From assembly GCF_022271435.1 (NCBI RefSeq), contig NZ_JAFIQY010000031.1:1-64000 (forward strand): a stretch of DNA of 64,000 nt. Direction: 5' to 3'. The notes under the pieces are model-generated. The model searched no databases. It saw only the letters and a program-made list of their open reading frames with translations, and was not told where the DNA came from. This stretch comes from Streptomyces monomycini. Its GTDB lineage: Bacteria; Actinomycetota; Actinomycetes; Streptomycetales; Streptomycetaceae. Made by a program: the position numbers and the translations under genes. Of the stretch, positions 1 to 8,153 are shown one piece after another; the first letter of the stretch is position 1, and every line of letters starts with the position of its first letter.

Positions 1-241
1 AGCCGGGGTGGATGGCGTCGGCGCCGGAGTCGGCGGCGGCGGTCAGGACCTTGGTGATGTCGAGGTAGCTGGTGGCCGGGGTGTCACCGCCCAGTGCGTA
101 GGCCTCGTCCGCCGCGCGTACGTGCAGAGCGTCGCGGTCGGGGTCGGCGTAGACGGCCACACTCCCGATTCCGGCGTCCCGGCACGCCCGGGCAACGCGG
201 ACAGCGATTTCGCCTCGGTTGGCGATGAGCACCTTGCGCAC
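1..241 (-). CDS. Biotin carboxylase (acyl-CoA carboxylase alpha chain), N-terminal part, cut by window edge
   Basis: The reverse strand reads from a GTG at 241 into KVLIANRGEIAVRVARACRD, the hallmark N-terminus of biotin carboxylase. This subunit carboxylates biotin with ATP and bicarbonate for acetyl/propionyl-CoA carboxylase. Only about 80 codons lie in the window, so the ATP-grasp active site and the biotin domain cannot be seen. An AAGGAGG ribosome site lies 7-8 nt before the GTG and fixes the start. The matching beta and epsilon subunits and the biotin ligase lie at 8.4-11.4 kb, which supports an AccA2-type alpha chain. The exact acyl-CoA substrate cannot be told from this fragment. Confidence 0.9.
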   Translation of the reverse strand, partial: MRKVLIANRGEIAVRVARACRDAGIGSVAVYADPDRDALHVRAADEAYALGGDTPATSYLDITKVLTAAADSGADAIHPG

Positions 242-705
242 GATCGGTTCCTCCTTGGCGCTTCGCCGCAACAAAATTGGACGTCGCGAGTTTAGGGACT
301 GGCGACACCGCGTGCCGACCCGTTCCCGGTAGTGAGCTTGCCCACACGGAGCGTGCGCCCGGTGCGGGTACGGGACCGGAGTCCCCCGGTATCCCAGGGT
401 AGGCCCGTATTCCGGGGGCCGTGGGGTGATCAAGATGTGGGCAAGGTCTCGCTCCCCGTCCGTTCACCGGAACCCCGTTTCTTTGTGGAGTCCCTACGAA
501 TGGGCGAAGGAATCTTTGCGCGCTGGTGTGTCCGGGTCCGGCCCGTGCCGACCCCGGGCGCGTCCGCGCGCCCCCGCGGTCGCCGTCGCCCCCGCGGCCC
601 GTTCCGCTTCCCTGCTCATACCCGGCTCCGGGCCCTTGTAGAGCGGGGGGTACTCAGGAGTAGCGTGCCCGGTGTTCTTTCGTACTCGCGGTAACAGCGC
701 AGCGC
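242..705. other. Divergent intergenic region, no gene seen
   Basis: About 460 bases separate the biotin carboxylase gene (leftward) from the small membrane protein gene (rightward). The reading frames here are short, arginine/proline-rich shadows with no ribosome site or recognisable product. The region must hold both promoters, but I could not assign convincing -35/-10 pairs. AT-rich pockets occur around 270-295 and 425-500. Confidence 0.4.
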
Positions 706-1206
706 GTGACTGGGAAGTGGGTGGACGGGGTGGCGGCACGCAGACCGGTGGCGTGGACGGCGGCGGTGGTGCTGGTGCTGGAGGCGCTCGGCATCCTCTT
801 CCTGAACTGGGTCCTGAGCATCGTCGTGGACCAGCAGCAGATGTCGATGGCGGGCGTCGACCCCGGCGCGATGTCCACCGGGGCCTGGGTGCTCGGCGTC
901 GTCTTCGCGCTCTACCTGGTGTGCTGCGCTGTCCTCCTGGCCCGCATCGGCCTGCGCGACCGCCCGCCCGGCACGTTCGGGCGCGTCGCCCTCGTCAGCT
1001 GCGCCGTGGTGCACGCCGTCCTGGGAGCTTTCGCGGTCGGGCTGGTCGGCTGGGCGGCGTTCGCGCTGCTGATGGCCGTCCTGGCGCTGCTGGTCCTGAC
1101 ACTGACGGCGTACGGCACGTCGTACACCGTCCCGAACGGCGAGGGCGCCGGCCGCGGCGGTTCCGGCGGCACCCCGGCTACCGCTCCGGCTCGCCCCACG
1201 AACTGA
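706..1206 (+). CDS. Small multi-pass membrane protein, function unknown
   Basis: This 166-residue protein starts at a GTG and has about four hydrophobic segments (roughly residues 15-42, 60-83, 98-118 and 118-132). A short Gly/Pro/Ala-rich hydrophilic tail follows. There is no enzymatic motif. A gene of this kind lies beside the biotin carboxylase gene in other Streptomyces (from memory), so it may be a conserved but unstudied membrane protein. Its 3' end overlaps the end of the convergent MOSC gene by 29 bases, so the two transcripts are complementary there. The ribosome site is weak. Confidence 0.7.
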   Translation: MTGKWVDGVAARRPVAWTAAVVLVLEALGILFLNWVLSIVVDQQQMSMAGVDPGAMSTGAWVLGVVFALYLVCCAVLLARIGLRDRPPGTFGRVALVSCAVVHAVLGAFAVGLVGWAAFALLMAVLALLVLTLTAYGTSYTVPNGEGAGRGGSGGTPATAPARPTN

Positions 1207-2014
1207 CGGCCACCGCGTCCCCCACCGACAGCTTGCCCGGCCGCAGCACGGCGAACTTCGCACCGAACACGACACCGCCCGAGGCCGCGCGCCGGTACCC
1301 GGCCAGCGTCCGCAGCGGCTCCGGACCGCCCCGCGCGCCGGCCCCCTGGTCGACGGTGGTGACGGCACACCGCACGGCGAGCTTGGCGTACCCCAGCTCG
1401 ACGTCACCGACGGCGATCCGGCGCGCCCGGTCCTCGGTGTGCGGCGCGTCCCAGCCGTCGACCACGATGTTGGGCCGGAACCGGTCCATCGGCAGCGGCG
1501 CCGCGCCCTGCTCCGCCAGCCGCTCGCCCAGCAGCTCCAGCGTGGACCGGGACAGCACGTGCAGCGCACAGCTGTCGGCGTATCCGGAGGTGCCCGGGGT
1601 CAGCCCGTCCGTCACGCGGTCGTGCTCCGGCGGCACCCGCACGAGCCTGCTCGGCACGCCGAGCGCCTCCGTCAGCCACTCGGCGACGGCGTCCCCCTGG
1701 TCGATGCCCCGGTAGGCGCTCTTGAACAGCAGCACGTCCCGGCGGGCGGAGGAGGTGTCCACGTCCAGCTCCAGCGGCTCGACACCCGGCGCACGCAGCG
1801 TCAGACGCCCGCCGCCGGCGCCGATCTCCGGCCGGATCAGGGCGAGCCGCGGATCGCGCCGCTGGCTGCGGAAGACGCCTTCAGCGTCGGTCACCATGAA
1901 GCTGCGGTCATGAGCGAGCCCGGCGGGCGTCACCTCCGCCGCGGGGACGGAGACCCCGGCGCAGCCTTTGAGCGGGTAGTACGTCAGTTCGGCGACTGTG
2001 GCCGCACCGGTCAT
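1178..2014 (-). CDS. MOSC domain protein (YcbX-like)
   Basis: The 278-residue product has an N-terminal MOSC beta-barrel (from LTYYPLKGCAG) and a C-terminal MOSC domain. Recognisable blocks are PMDRFRPNIVVDG, RCAVTTVDQ with a conserved cysteine, and LRTLAGYR. Members of this family bind molybdenum cofactor; YcbX and mARC-type proteins reduce N-hydroxylated compounds with a redox partner. No ferredoxin domain follows, so this is the short form and would need a separate electron donor. The ATG at 2014 is chosen because a G-rich ribosome site (AGGGGG) sits about 6 nt upstream and the family homology starts there. The substrate is unknown. Confidence 0.87.
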   Translation of the reverse strand: MTGAATVAELTYYPLKGCAGVSVPAAEVTPAGLAHDRSFMVTDAEGVFRSQRRDPRLALIRPEIGAGGGRLTLRAPGVEPLELDVDTSSARRDVLLFKSAYRGIDQGDAVAEWLTEALGVPSRLVRVPPEHDRVTDGLTPGTSGYADSCALHVLSRSTLELLGERLAEQGAAPLPMDRFRPNIVVDGWDAPHTEDRARRIAVGDVELGYAKLAVRCAVTTVDQGAGARGGPEPLRTLAGYRRAASGGVVFGAKFAVLRPGKLSVGDAVAVSSWGEPER

Positions 2015-2077
2015 CGCGTTCCCCCTGATCCCGCGGGCCGCCATGGCCGTTCGCGGCTCGTTCAGCCCATGACACTC

Positions 2078-2108
2078 GTACGCACCGTGCTCCCCGCACG
2101 GTGCGTAC
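2078..2108. terminator. 13-bp perfect hairpin between the IclR and MOSC genes
   Basis: GTACGCACCGTGC (2078-2090) and its exact complement GCACGGTGCGTAC (2096-2108) flank a 5-nt loop. It lies between the IclR stop and the MOSC start, both read leftward. It can therefore act as a terminator for iclR or as an operator or attenuator for the MOSC gene. No U-tract follows, which is common in Streptomyces. Confidence 0.6.
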
Positions 2109-2178
2109 CTCAATGTAGCGCCGCGCGGCCGCCGATCGGCAGGCCCGCCCTCGGGTCCTGGCGCGCAGGTCAGGGCAT

Positions 2179-2907
2179 TCAGGCCAGCGCCGCCACCTCC
2201 CGCCGCAGCGCCTCGGTGAGTGGGGCGCGCAGGCGGGCAAAGTCCTTCACGGGGAGGGCGGCCGAGACGGCGGTCAGGGTGGTGGGGGTGCCGGGGCCGC
2301 CGGGCCGTATCGGTACGGGGACGGCGACGCATGCCATGCCGGACGCGGCCTCCTCCCGTTCCACGGCGATCCCGTCGCGGCGGACCCGGCGCAGTTCCCG
2401 TTCCAGTCGCTCGGGGGCGGTGATGGTGCGCGCGGTCCGGGCGCGCATTCCGCCGGTGGTCAGGTACTGGCGCCGGGTGGCGGCGGGGAGGGAGGCCAGC
2501 AGGGCGCGGCCGTGTGCTGTGGCGTGTGCGGCGGTGTCCTGGCCGACCGTGAACGCGGAGTCCGGGCCGGCGGCGCCGTCCAGTACGGCGATCTCCCCGT
2601 CCCGGTACGTGCTGAAGAAGACGTCGGCGCCGGAGGAGCGGCGCAGCCGCAGCAGCACCTCGTGCACCCGCTCGTCGACCCGCAACTGCCGCTGGAAGGC
2701 CTGGTGCAGGGCCGGGACGCGGTAACCGAGGGTGTAGCCGGCGGCCGTACGGGCCAGGTGGCCGCGTTCGGTCAGGGAGCCGAGCAGGTCGTAGACCGTG
2801 GAGAGGCCGCAGTCCAGGTGCCGGGCCAGTGCCTTCGCCGTCACCGGGCCGTCCGCCGCGGCGACCGCGTCGAGCAGGTCCAGGGCACGGTCGACGGACT
2901 GCGGCAT
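2179..2907 (-). CDS. IclR-family transcriptional regulator
   Basis: This 242-residue protein has the IclR layout. An N-terminal winged helix (SVDRALDLLDAV, then GLSTVYDLLGSLTERGHL, about residues 4-55) is followed by a GAF-like effector domain with the ALLASLPAATRRQYL stretch. IclR proteins bind DNA as dimers or tetramers and sense small carboxylates or similar metabolites. It is divergent from an XRE regulator gene at 3226 and upstream of the MOSC gene, which it may or may not control. The effector is not deducible. The start is supported by a GGAGGAAGACC-type ribosome site just before the ATG. Confidence 0.88.
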   Translation of the reverse strand: MPQSVDRALDLLDAVAAADGPVTAKALARHLDCGLSTVYDLLGSLTERGHLARTAAGYTLGYRVPALHQAFQRQLRVDERVHEVLLRLRRSSGADVFFSTYRDGEIAVLDGAAGPDSAFTVGQDTAAHATAHGRALLASLPAATRRQYLTTGGMRARTARTITAPERLERELRRVRRDGIAVEREEAASGMACVAVPVPIRPGGPGTPTTLTAVSAALPVKDFARLRAPLTEALRREVAALA

Positions 2908-3225
2908 GGCGGTCTTCCTCCGGGACGGGGTGCGGCACGGGCGCGGGGGGCGGCGGGTGCGGGGTGTGGGGCGTGCGGGGTGGAGCGGTACGCGGGCGGG
3001 CGGCGCGCGGGTACGGGCTTCCAGCCTCGCACAGCTTTGCCGGGTGCGCGGAAGTACGCTGGGCGGTTCCGCTTCCGCCGCGGCCGGAAAACGGTCGCGC
3101 GAGAATGGGGAATGCGGAAAGCGGGGCGGCGGAGCGAGCGGGAAAGCGGCGAAGAAGCAGGGATGCAGGAAAGTACGGGTTCCGTGGCGAAGAGTGCGCG
3201 GCGCACGGTGTCGAAGGTGAGAACG
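2908..3225. other. Divergent intergenic region between iclR-type and XRE genes
   Basis: About 320 bases with a very G-rich stretch (2935-3010), followed by a more purine-rich segment. I see no credible gene. The frames that cross it are upstream extensions of the XRE gene and lack a suitable start. It must carry two divergent promoters. Confidence 0.4.
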
Positions 3226-4080
3226 ATGGACCGGCGGGCCGAACTACGGGAATTCCTCCGATCGCGGCGGGCCCGGGTACGCCCCGAGGACGCGGGCCTG
3301 CGGCCGGGCACCGGCTTCAGCGGCCGCCGCCGGGTGCCGGGGCTGCGCCGCGAGGAACTCGCCCAGCTCTCCGGGGTCAGCGTCGACTACTACGTACGCC
3401 TGGAACAGGGCCGCGGCGGCCACGCCTCGGCCGAGGTGCTGGACGCCATCGCGCACGTCCTGCGGCTCGACGCGCACGAGCGGGCGCACCTGTACGCGCT
3501 GGTACGGGGCGAGGAGGGCCGCCACGACGACGCCCGGCAGCCGGCCGCCGGGCAGGGCCAGGAGGTGCGGCCGGGCGTGCTGCGGCTGCTGCGGACGTTC
3601 GAGCACTCGCCGGCCTACGTGGTCGGCCGCCGCCAGGAGGTGCTGGCCTGGAACGAGCTGGCCCGCATCCTGATCGCCGACTTCCCGGCCCTGCCGCCCG
3701 GGGAGCGCAACCTCGCCCGCCTCACGTTCCTCGACCGGTCCGCGCGCCGGCGGTACGTCCACTGGCAGCAGAAGGCCGACGACACGGTGGCGTTCCTGCG
3801 GCTGGACACCGGACGGCACCCGGACGACCCGAAGCTGGCCGCGCTGATCGCCGAACTCACCGAGCACAGCGAGGACTTCCGCCGTCTGTGGTCCGACCAC
3901 AACGTCCGCGACAAGACGTACGGCAGCAAGCCGCTGCACCACCCGCGCGCGGGCGCCCTGGACCTGTCCTTCGAGACGCTGCGGCTGCCGGACGAGCCGG
4001 ACCAGGCCGTGGTGGTGTACCTGGCCGAGCCGGATTCGGCGGCGGACCGGGAGCTGCGGCGGCTGGTGGCGGAAGGCTGA
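3226..4080 (+). CDS. XRE-family regulator with MmyB-like ligand-binding domain
   Basis: The 284-residue protein opens with MDRRAELREFLRSRRARVRP and a helix-turn-helix (RRREELAQLSGVSVDYYVRLEQGR type, about residues 30-75). A MmyB-like/PAS-like domain follows (HSPAYVVGRRQEVLAWNELA, then a distal LDLSFETLRLPDEPDQAVVVYLAEP). In Streptomyces such regulators usually control a neighbouring short-chain dehydrogenase or oxidoreductase and may bind a fatty-acyl ligand. No such enzyme lies beside this gene. The reading frame is open far upstream, but the ATG at 3226, preceded by GAAGGTGAG, matches the family start. Confidence 0.88.
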   Translation: MDRRAELREFLRSRRARVRPEDAGLRPGTGFSGRRRVPGLRREELAQLSGVSVDYYVRLEQGRGGHASAEVLDAIAHVLRLDAHERAHLYALVRGEEGRHDDARQPAAGQGQEVRPGVLRLLRTFEHSPAYVVGRRQEVLAWNELARILIADFPALPPGERNLARLTFLDRSARRRYVHWQQKADDTVAFLRLDTGRHPDDPKLAALIAELTEHSEDFRRLWSDHNVRDKTYGSKPLHHPRAGALDLSFETLRLPDEPDQAVVVYLAEPDSAADRELRRLVAEG

Positions 4081-4347
4081 ACGGGCGGTCCGGGCGGTCC
4101 GGGCGGCCCGGGCGCCAGGTGGGCCAGGCGTCCGGCGGGTCCGGCGGGCCGGATTCCCGGGTGGCAGCGGCATTACCAGAAATGGGGTTCCCGGGAGAAA
4201 AGGGGCCTGGGCGGCCGCCGAATTCCGCGGCATCGTGACGGTGGTCACCGCGCGTGAATTCCCGGAATGCGCGGAGGGCGGATGCCGTTCACTCAGAACG
4301 GTCACCCTTCCGGCGATCACGGAACCAAGCTCACCAGGAGTTGTTGA
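4081..4347. other. Intergenic region with short 9-bp tandem repeat
   Basis: Directly after the XRE stop the unit CGGGCGGTC recurs about three times (4082-4110). A GC-rich spacer follows, then a more balanced stretch (4230-4347) that should hold the promoter of the DUF2180 gene. There is no gene here. The repeat could act as a weak terminator. Confidence 0.4.
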
Positions 4348-4557
4348 ATGCAGTGCTTCGACTGTGCGGAACTCGGCAGCGAGACCCCCGCGCTGGCCGT
4401 CTGCGCGGACTGCGGCGCGGCGGCGTGCGCCGCGCACGCCGCCGCCGTTCCGCGGACGGTCCACCGTACGGCGGGCCTGGGCCGCAGCACGGCCCACTCG
4501 GCGGGCCGCCGCCTGCTGTGCACGCACTGCCGGCACGCCGCGACAGCGGCGGCCTGA
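4348..4557 (+). CDS. DUF2180-family small Cys-rich protein
   Basis: This 69-residue protein starts MQCFDCAELG and contains CxxC (CFDC), CADC and a C-terminal CTHC pair, with a CAAHAAAV segment between. This is the B-box/zinc-ribbon-like pattern of the DUF2180 proteins common in Streptomyces. The cysteines and histidines probably bind zinc. The family has no established function. An AGGAG ribosome site sits about 8 nt before the ATG (CACCAGGAGTTGTTGAATG). The gene stands alone between an XRE gene and a convergent monooxygenase gene. Confidence 0.8.
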   Translation: MQCFDCAELGSETPALAVCADCGAAACAAHAAAVPRTVHRTAGLGRSTAHSAGRRLLCTHCRHAATAAA

Positions 4558-4662
4558 CGCCGGGCGGCCGCGGCCGGTGAGGGGCGGCGAGGGGCGGCCG
4601 CGAGCGGGGAAGAGCCGGCGACCCGGACGGCCGCGACCGGTGAGGCCCCGCGCCGCCGGCGC

Positions 4663-4950
4663 TCAGGGCGCCGCGAGCCGCACGATCTCGCGCGGCCGGG
4701 ACTCCCGCTCGTCGTAGGCGAGGTCGAGTCCGGGCGCCGCCTGCACGGCGGCGAGCGCCGCGGCCGACGCCTCCTCGGACTCCCACTGCACGATCGAGAC
4801 CACCGCGTCACCGTCCGCGGCCAGCCAGCAGTCCGCCGACAGGCAGCCGGGCGTACGCCGGAACTCCTCGGCGACGCGGCGCACGCGCGTGACGAACTCC
4901 GCGCGGTGTTCCGCGTGCGGATAGTGGTGTGCCACCATGCCGACCTTCAT
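4663..4950 (-). CDS. Antibiotic biosynthesis monooxygenase (ABM)-fold protein
   Basis: The 95-residue product (MKVGMVAHHYPHAEHRAEFV...) fits the dimeric alpha/beta barrel of the ABM superfamily. It has a helix with EEFRRTPGCLSADCW, a strand VSIVQWES and a helix SAAALAAVQ. Members are small quinone-forming monooxygenases or haem-degrading enzymes, but many have no known substrate. AAGGAG 6 nt upstream fixes the ATG at 4950. It lies just downstream of, and is probably co-transcribed with, the TetR gene, whose stop is 11 nt upstream. It may therefore be a detoxifying enzyme controlled by that TetR. Confidence 0.78.
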   Translation of the reverse strand: MKVGMVAHHYPHAEHRAEFVTRVRRVAEEFRRTPGCLSADCWLAADGDAVVSIVQWESEEASAAALAAVQAAPGLDLAYDERESRPREIVRLAAP

Positions 4951-4961
4951 GACGCTCTCCT

Positions 4962-5657
4962 TCACGTTGCCGGTGAGTGCGGGGTGCGGGCCGTGCCCGC
5001 GTGGTCGCCGGACCCGTACGGGAGTCCGAGCGCGCCGGCCGCGGCGCCGGCCACCAGCGACTCGTCGTACGGGGCCTGGCCGGACAGGGCGATCGACGTG
5101 CCCTCGACCGCGCCGACGAAGGCGAGCGCGAGGGTGCGGGGCGGCGGGCCGTCCGGCAGCGAGCCCGCCTCGCGGGCGGCGGTGACCAGACCGGTGCAGC
5201 GCTCGACGAGCGCCCGGTAGCCCTTCTCGATCTCGCGCCCCACCGGGTGGTCCTGCCCGGCGAACTCCAGCCGCAGCGCGATCGCCACGCGCGCGATGTC
5301 CCGTCGGCAGTACACGGCGTGCCCGCGCGCCAGGGTGAGCAGCGCCGCGACCGGATCCCGTTGCTGTTCGACGTGCCGGCCGACCTCCTGCCACCAGGTG
5401 TCCCGGACCCACTCGGTCACCGCCAGCGCCAGGTCCTGCTTGCCCGTGAACTGGTGGTAGAGCGCGCCGCGGGTGTAGCCGGCGTCCTGGGCGACCTGTT
5501 CGAGCCGGAGGTTGCCGTAGCCGTAGCGGGACAGCCCCCGGGCGGCCGCTTCCAGGAGGGCGGCGCGGGTGCGCGCCCTGCGGTCGGCCTGGGTGGTGCG
5601 GAACGGCTTGGCGGTCGGTGCGGCCGCCGGCCCCGCTCCACCCTTACGTACATCCAT
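4962..5657 (-). CDS. TetR-family transcriptional regulator, probably leaderless
   Basis: The 231-residue protein has a TetR DNA-binding domain (RTRAALLEAAARGLSRYGYGNLRLEQVAQDAGYTRGALYHQFTGKQDLALAV, about residues 27-80) and a helical ligand domain. The N-terminus is a short basic extension. No ribosome site precedes the ATG; instead TAACAT sits 6 nt upstream as a -10 element, which predicts a leaderless mRNA. A dyad overlaps the start codon (see separate entry), suggesting tight autoregulation. It likely controls the ABM monooxygenase gene immediately downstream. The ligand is unknown. Confidence 0.88.
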   Translation of the reverse strand: MDVRKGGAGPAAAPTAKPFRTTQADRRARTRAALLEAAARGLSRYGYGNLRLEQVAQDAGYTRGALYHQFTGKQDLALAVTEWVRDTWWQEVGRHVEQQRDPVAALLTLARGHAVYCRRDIARVAIALRLEFAGQDHPVGREIEKGYRALVERCTGLVTAAREAGSLPDGPPPRTLALAFVGAVEGTSIALSGQAPYDESLVAGAAAGALGLPYGSGDHAGTARTPHSPAT

Positions 5658-5669
5658 GTATGTATGTTA
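5646..5669 (-). promoter_or_regulatory. Leaderless promoter and TetR autoregulatory dyad
   Basis: ACGTACAT (5646-5653) and ATGTATGT (5656-5663) form an imperfect inverted repeat around a CC centre, and the tetR start codon lies inside it. On the reverse strand TAACAT (5669-5664) fits the TAnnnT -10 consensus and ends 6 nt before the ATG. Repressor bound here would cover both the start point and the start codon. Confidence 0.6.
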
Positions 5670-5713
5670 CGCGCGCCGGAGGCCCGGCACCAGGGGCCGC
5701 GGCCCGCGCGTTC

Positions 5714-6334
5714 TCAGGCCCAGAGATCCGTGATCGCGACGTCCAGGTCGGCCAGGAGACGCCGCAGCAGCGGCAGCGACAGGCCGATGACGTTGCCGGG
5801 GTCACCGTCGATGCCGTCGATGAACGGCGCCGACCGGCCGTCGAGCGTGAAGGCGCCCGCCACGTACAGCGGCTCGCCGGAGGCCACGTACGCGGCGATC
5901 TCCGCGTCGCTCGGCTCGCCGAACCGGACGGTGGTGGACGCGGTGGCCGACACCCGGCGGCCCCCGGCCGCCGTGTCGATCACGCAGTGGCCGGTCCGCA
6001 GGATTCCGGAACGGCCGCGCATCGCCTTCCAGCGGGCGGTCGCGTCCTCCGCGTCGGCGGGCTTGCCGAGCGCCCGGCCGTCCAGCTCCAGCACCGAGTC
6101 GCAGCCGATGACGAGGGCACCGGCGGTCTCGGGCCGCGCGGCCACCGCGGCGGCCTTCGCCTCGGCGAGCACCCGGGCCAGCTCGGCGGGGGAGTCCGCG
6201 GTGATCGCGTCCTCGTCGACGCCGCTGACGACGACCTCGGGCGCGAGCCCGGCCTGGCGCAGCAGGCCGAGCCGGGCGGGGGACTGGGAGGCGAGGACGA
6301 GACGGCGGGCGGCGGTGCCGGGCTGAACGGTCAT
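5714..6334 (-). CDS. maf: Maf-family nucleoside triphosphate pyrophosphatase
   Basis: The 206-residue protein carries the Maf signature LVLASQSPARLGLLRQAG near the N-terminus, GCDSVLELDGRALGKP, the RWKAMRGRSG block and FIDGIDGDPGNVIGLSLPLL. Maf proteins hydrolyse dTTP/UTP or modified nucleotides to monophosphates and act in housecleaning and cell-division control. I chose the ATG at 6334. A second ATG three codons upstream (6343) is also possible, and both have weak ribosome sites. The gene lies downstream of a PbpA-type transpeptidase gene on the same strand, with a 94-nt gap. Confidence 0.92.
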   Translation of the reverse strand: MTVQPGTAARRLVLASQSPARLGLLRQAGLAPEVVVSGVDEDAITADSPAELARVLAEAKAAAVAARPETAGALVIGCDSVLELDGRALGKPADAEDATARWKAMRGRSGILRTGHCVIDTAAGGRRVSATASTTVRFGEPSDAEIAAYVASGEPLYVAGAFTLDGRSAPFIDGIDGDPGNVIGLSLPLLRRLLADLDVAITDLWA

Positions 6335-6428
6335 GCCCGCCATCGTACGGAGCGGCGGACACGGAGCGGGCGGGCGCCGTCCGGCACCCGCCCGCTCCGT
6401 ACTCACCCGGCCCCGCCCGGTCGCCCGC

Positions 6429-7898
6429 TCACTTGCTGAGCACGGCCTCCATGACCTTCTTCGCGATCGGGCCGCCCAGCTTGCCGCCGGCGATCTCCGA
6501 GCGCGGGATGTCCATGTCGGACGGGTCCACGAAGACCGCGACCGCGACCGGCGAGCCGTTGTCCTGCTTGGCGTACGAGACGAACCAGGCGTACGGGCGC
6601 TCGTCGCGGACGTCCGCGCCGTGCTGGGCGGTACCGGTCTTGGCGCCGACCTTGACGCCGTCGATCAGCGCCTTCTTCGCCGTGCCGTTCTCCGCGGTGT
6701 TCTCCATCATCTGCTGCACCTTCTTGGCGGTGTCCTCGGACACCGCCTGGTTCAGCTCCTTGGGCTCGAACTTCTCGATCGTCGACAGGTCGGGGCCGCG
6801 GGTCTCCTCGACCAGGTACGGCTGCATGACCTTGCCGTTGTTGGCGAGCCCGGCGACGACCATGGCCATCTGCAGCGGGGTGCTGGTCAGGCTGCCCTGG
6901 CCCATGCCGGTCAGCGCGGTCTGCGGCTTGTCCAGCTTCTCGGGGTAGCCGCTGGTGGCCGTACGGACCGGGGTGAAGAGCTTCTGGTTGAAGCCGAACT
7001 TCTCCGCCGTCTCGCGCATCTTGTCCTTGCCGAGCCGGTTCGCCGCCTCCAGGTAGGTGTTGTTGCAGGACCACTGCATACCGACCTTGAGGGACGCGTT
7101 CGCGCACGGCGCGGAGGCGATGTCGTTGCCGACCTTGGTGGTCGTGTTCGGCAGGGTGTACGGCACCGGGGCCTGCACCGGGGTGTCGATGTCCGGGACC
7201 ACGCCGTGCTCCAGGGCCGCGGCGGCGGTGAGGATCTTGAACGTGGAGCCGGGCGGGTAGATCTCCAGGGACGCCCGGTTGTTCATCGGCTTGGTCTTGT
7301 CCTTGATGAGGGCGGTGTACCGGTCGCCCTCCTTGAAGGAGCTGCCCGCGAAGACGGACGGGTCGTAGGACGGCGTGCTCGCCATGGCGAGGATCTTTCC
7401 GGTGCCCGGTTCGAGGGCGACCACCGCGCCCTTGGCCTTGAGGTCGGTCAGGCTCTTGTACGCGGCCCGCTGCGCCTTCTCGCTGATGGTCGTCAGCACG
7501 TCGCCGCCGCGCGGCTTCTCCCCGGTGAGGATGTCCTTGGCGCGCTTGAGGAAGAGCTTGTCGTCCTTGCCGCTGAGGATGTCCTTGTAGACACCCTCCA
7601 GGAACGTGCTGCCCTGCGACTGCGAGGCGTAGCCGGTGATCGGCGCGTACATCGGGCCTTCCTTGTAGACCCGCTTGTACTTGAAGTCGCCGGTCGTCTC
7701 GACCGAGTCGGTGATCGGCTTGCCGCCGACGATGATGTTGCCGCGCGGATACGAGAACGCCTCGATCTTCACCCGGCGGTTGTTGTCGTCGTTCGCCAGT
7801 GAGTCCGCCTGGACGAACTGGACCCAGGTGGCGCGCACCAGCAGCGCCAGCACCAGCACTCCGCAGAAGACGGCTATGTGTCTCAGCGGCCTGTTCAT
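6429..7898 (-). CDS. PbpA-type penicillin-binding protein (class B transpeptidase)
   Basis: The 489-residue protein starts MNRPLRHIAVFCGVLVLALL, a single N-terminal membrane anchor. A dimerisation region (PRGNIIVGGKPITDS) and a transpeptidase domain follow. The three active-site motifs are all present: S218-T-F-K221, S277-C-N279 and K420-T-G-T423. Class B PBPs crosslink peptidoglycan outside the membrane. The sequence closely resembles PbpA of Streptomyces, which usually lies with ftsW/rodA and pknA/pknB genes. Here the gene stands alone between maf and the carboxylase genes, so it is probably a PbpA paralogue. The start is the ATG giving the anchor. Confidence 0.93.
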   Translation of the reverse strand: MNRPLRHIAVFCGVLVLALLVRATWVQFVQADSLANDDNNRRVKIEAFSYPRGNIIVGGKPITDSVETTGDFKYKRVYKEGPMYAPITGYASQSQGSTFLEGVYKDILSGKDDKLFLKRAKDILTGEKPRGGDVLTTISEKAQRAAYKSLTDLKAKGAVVALEPGTGKILAMASTPSYDPSVFAGSSFKEGDRYTALIKDKTKPMNNRASLEIYPPGSTFKILTAAAALEHGVVPDIDTPVQAPVPYTLPNTTTKVGNDIASAPCANASLKVGMQWSCNNTYLEAANRLGKDKMRETAEKFGFNQKLFTPVRTATSGYPEKLDKPQTALTGMGQGSLTSTPLQMAMVVAGLANNGKVMQPYLVEETRGPDLSTIEKFEPKELNQAVSEDTAKKVQQMMENTAENGTAKKALIDGVKVGAKTGTAQHGADVRDERPYAWFVSYAKQDNGSPVAVAVFVDPSDMDIPRSEIAGGKLGGPIAKKVMEAVLSK

Positions 7899-8153
7899 CG
7901 CTCTCCACTCCCCATGCCGTACGGCCCGGTGCCGCGCGCACCGGCCGTACGGGCGCCCGGATTGCGTCCTTCAGGGGTAAAGGATGTCCCAACTGGGGGC
8001 AGCGGTTGCAGGCGGGGTGTGTGAGCTGGTCCTCTTCGTCCGAATTCGCGAGACACTTGCCCGGGCCTGTCGCCGTGGAGTCCGCGGGTGACCGCGGACG
8101 GTGCCCGGACGCCGCGCCGCGCAGACCGTGCACGGGCCCGGCCGCCGGACCTC
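7899..8153. other. Intergenic region upstream of the PBP gene
   Basis: This region holds the promoter of the PBP gene and the 3' flank of the small membrane protein gene. No reading frame in it looks real. A moderately AT-rich stretch around 7970-8060 is the likeliest promoter site. Confidence 0.35.

Noticed and set aside
1439..2725. 428-residue forward frame over the MOSC and IclR genes
   Set aside because: Antisense shadow with no family features; the reverse-strand genes are clear.
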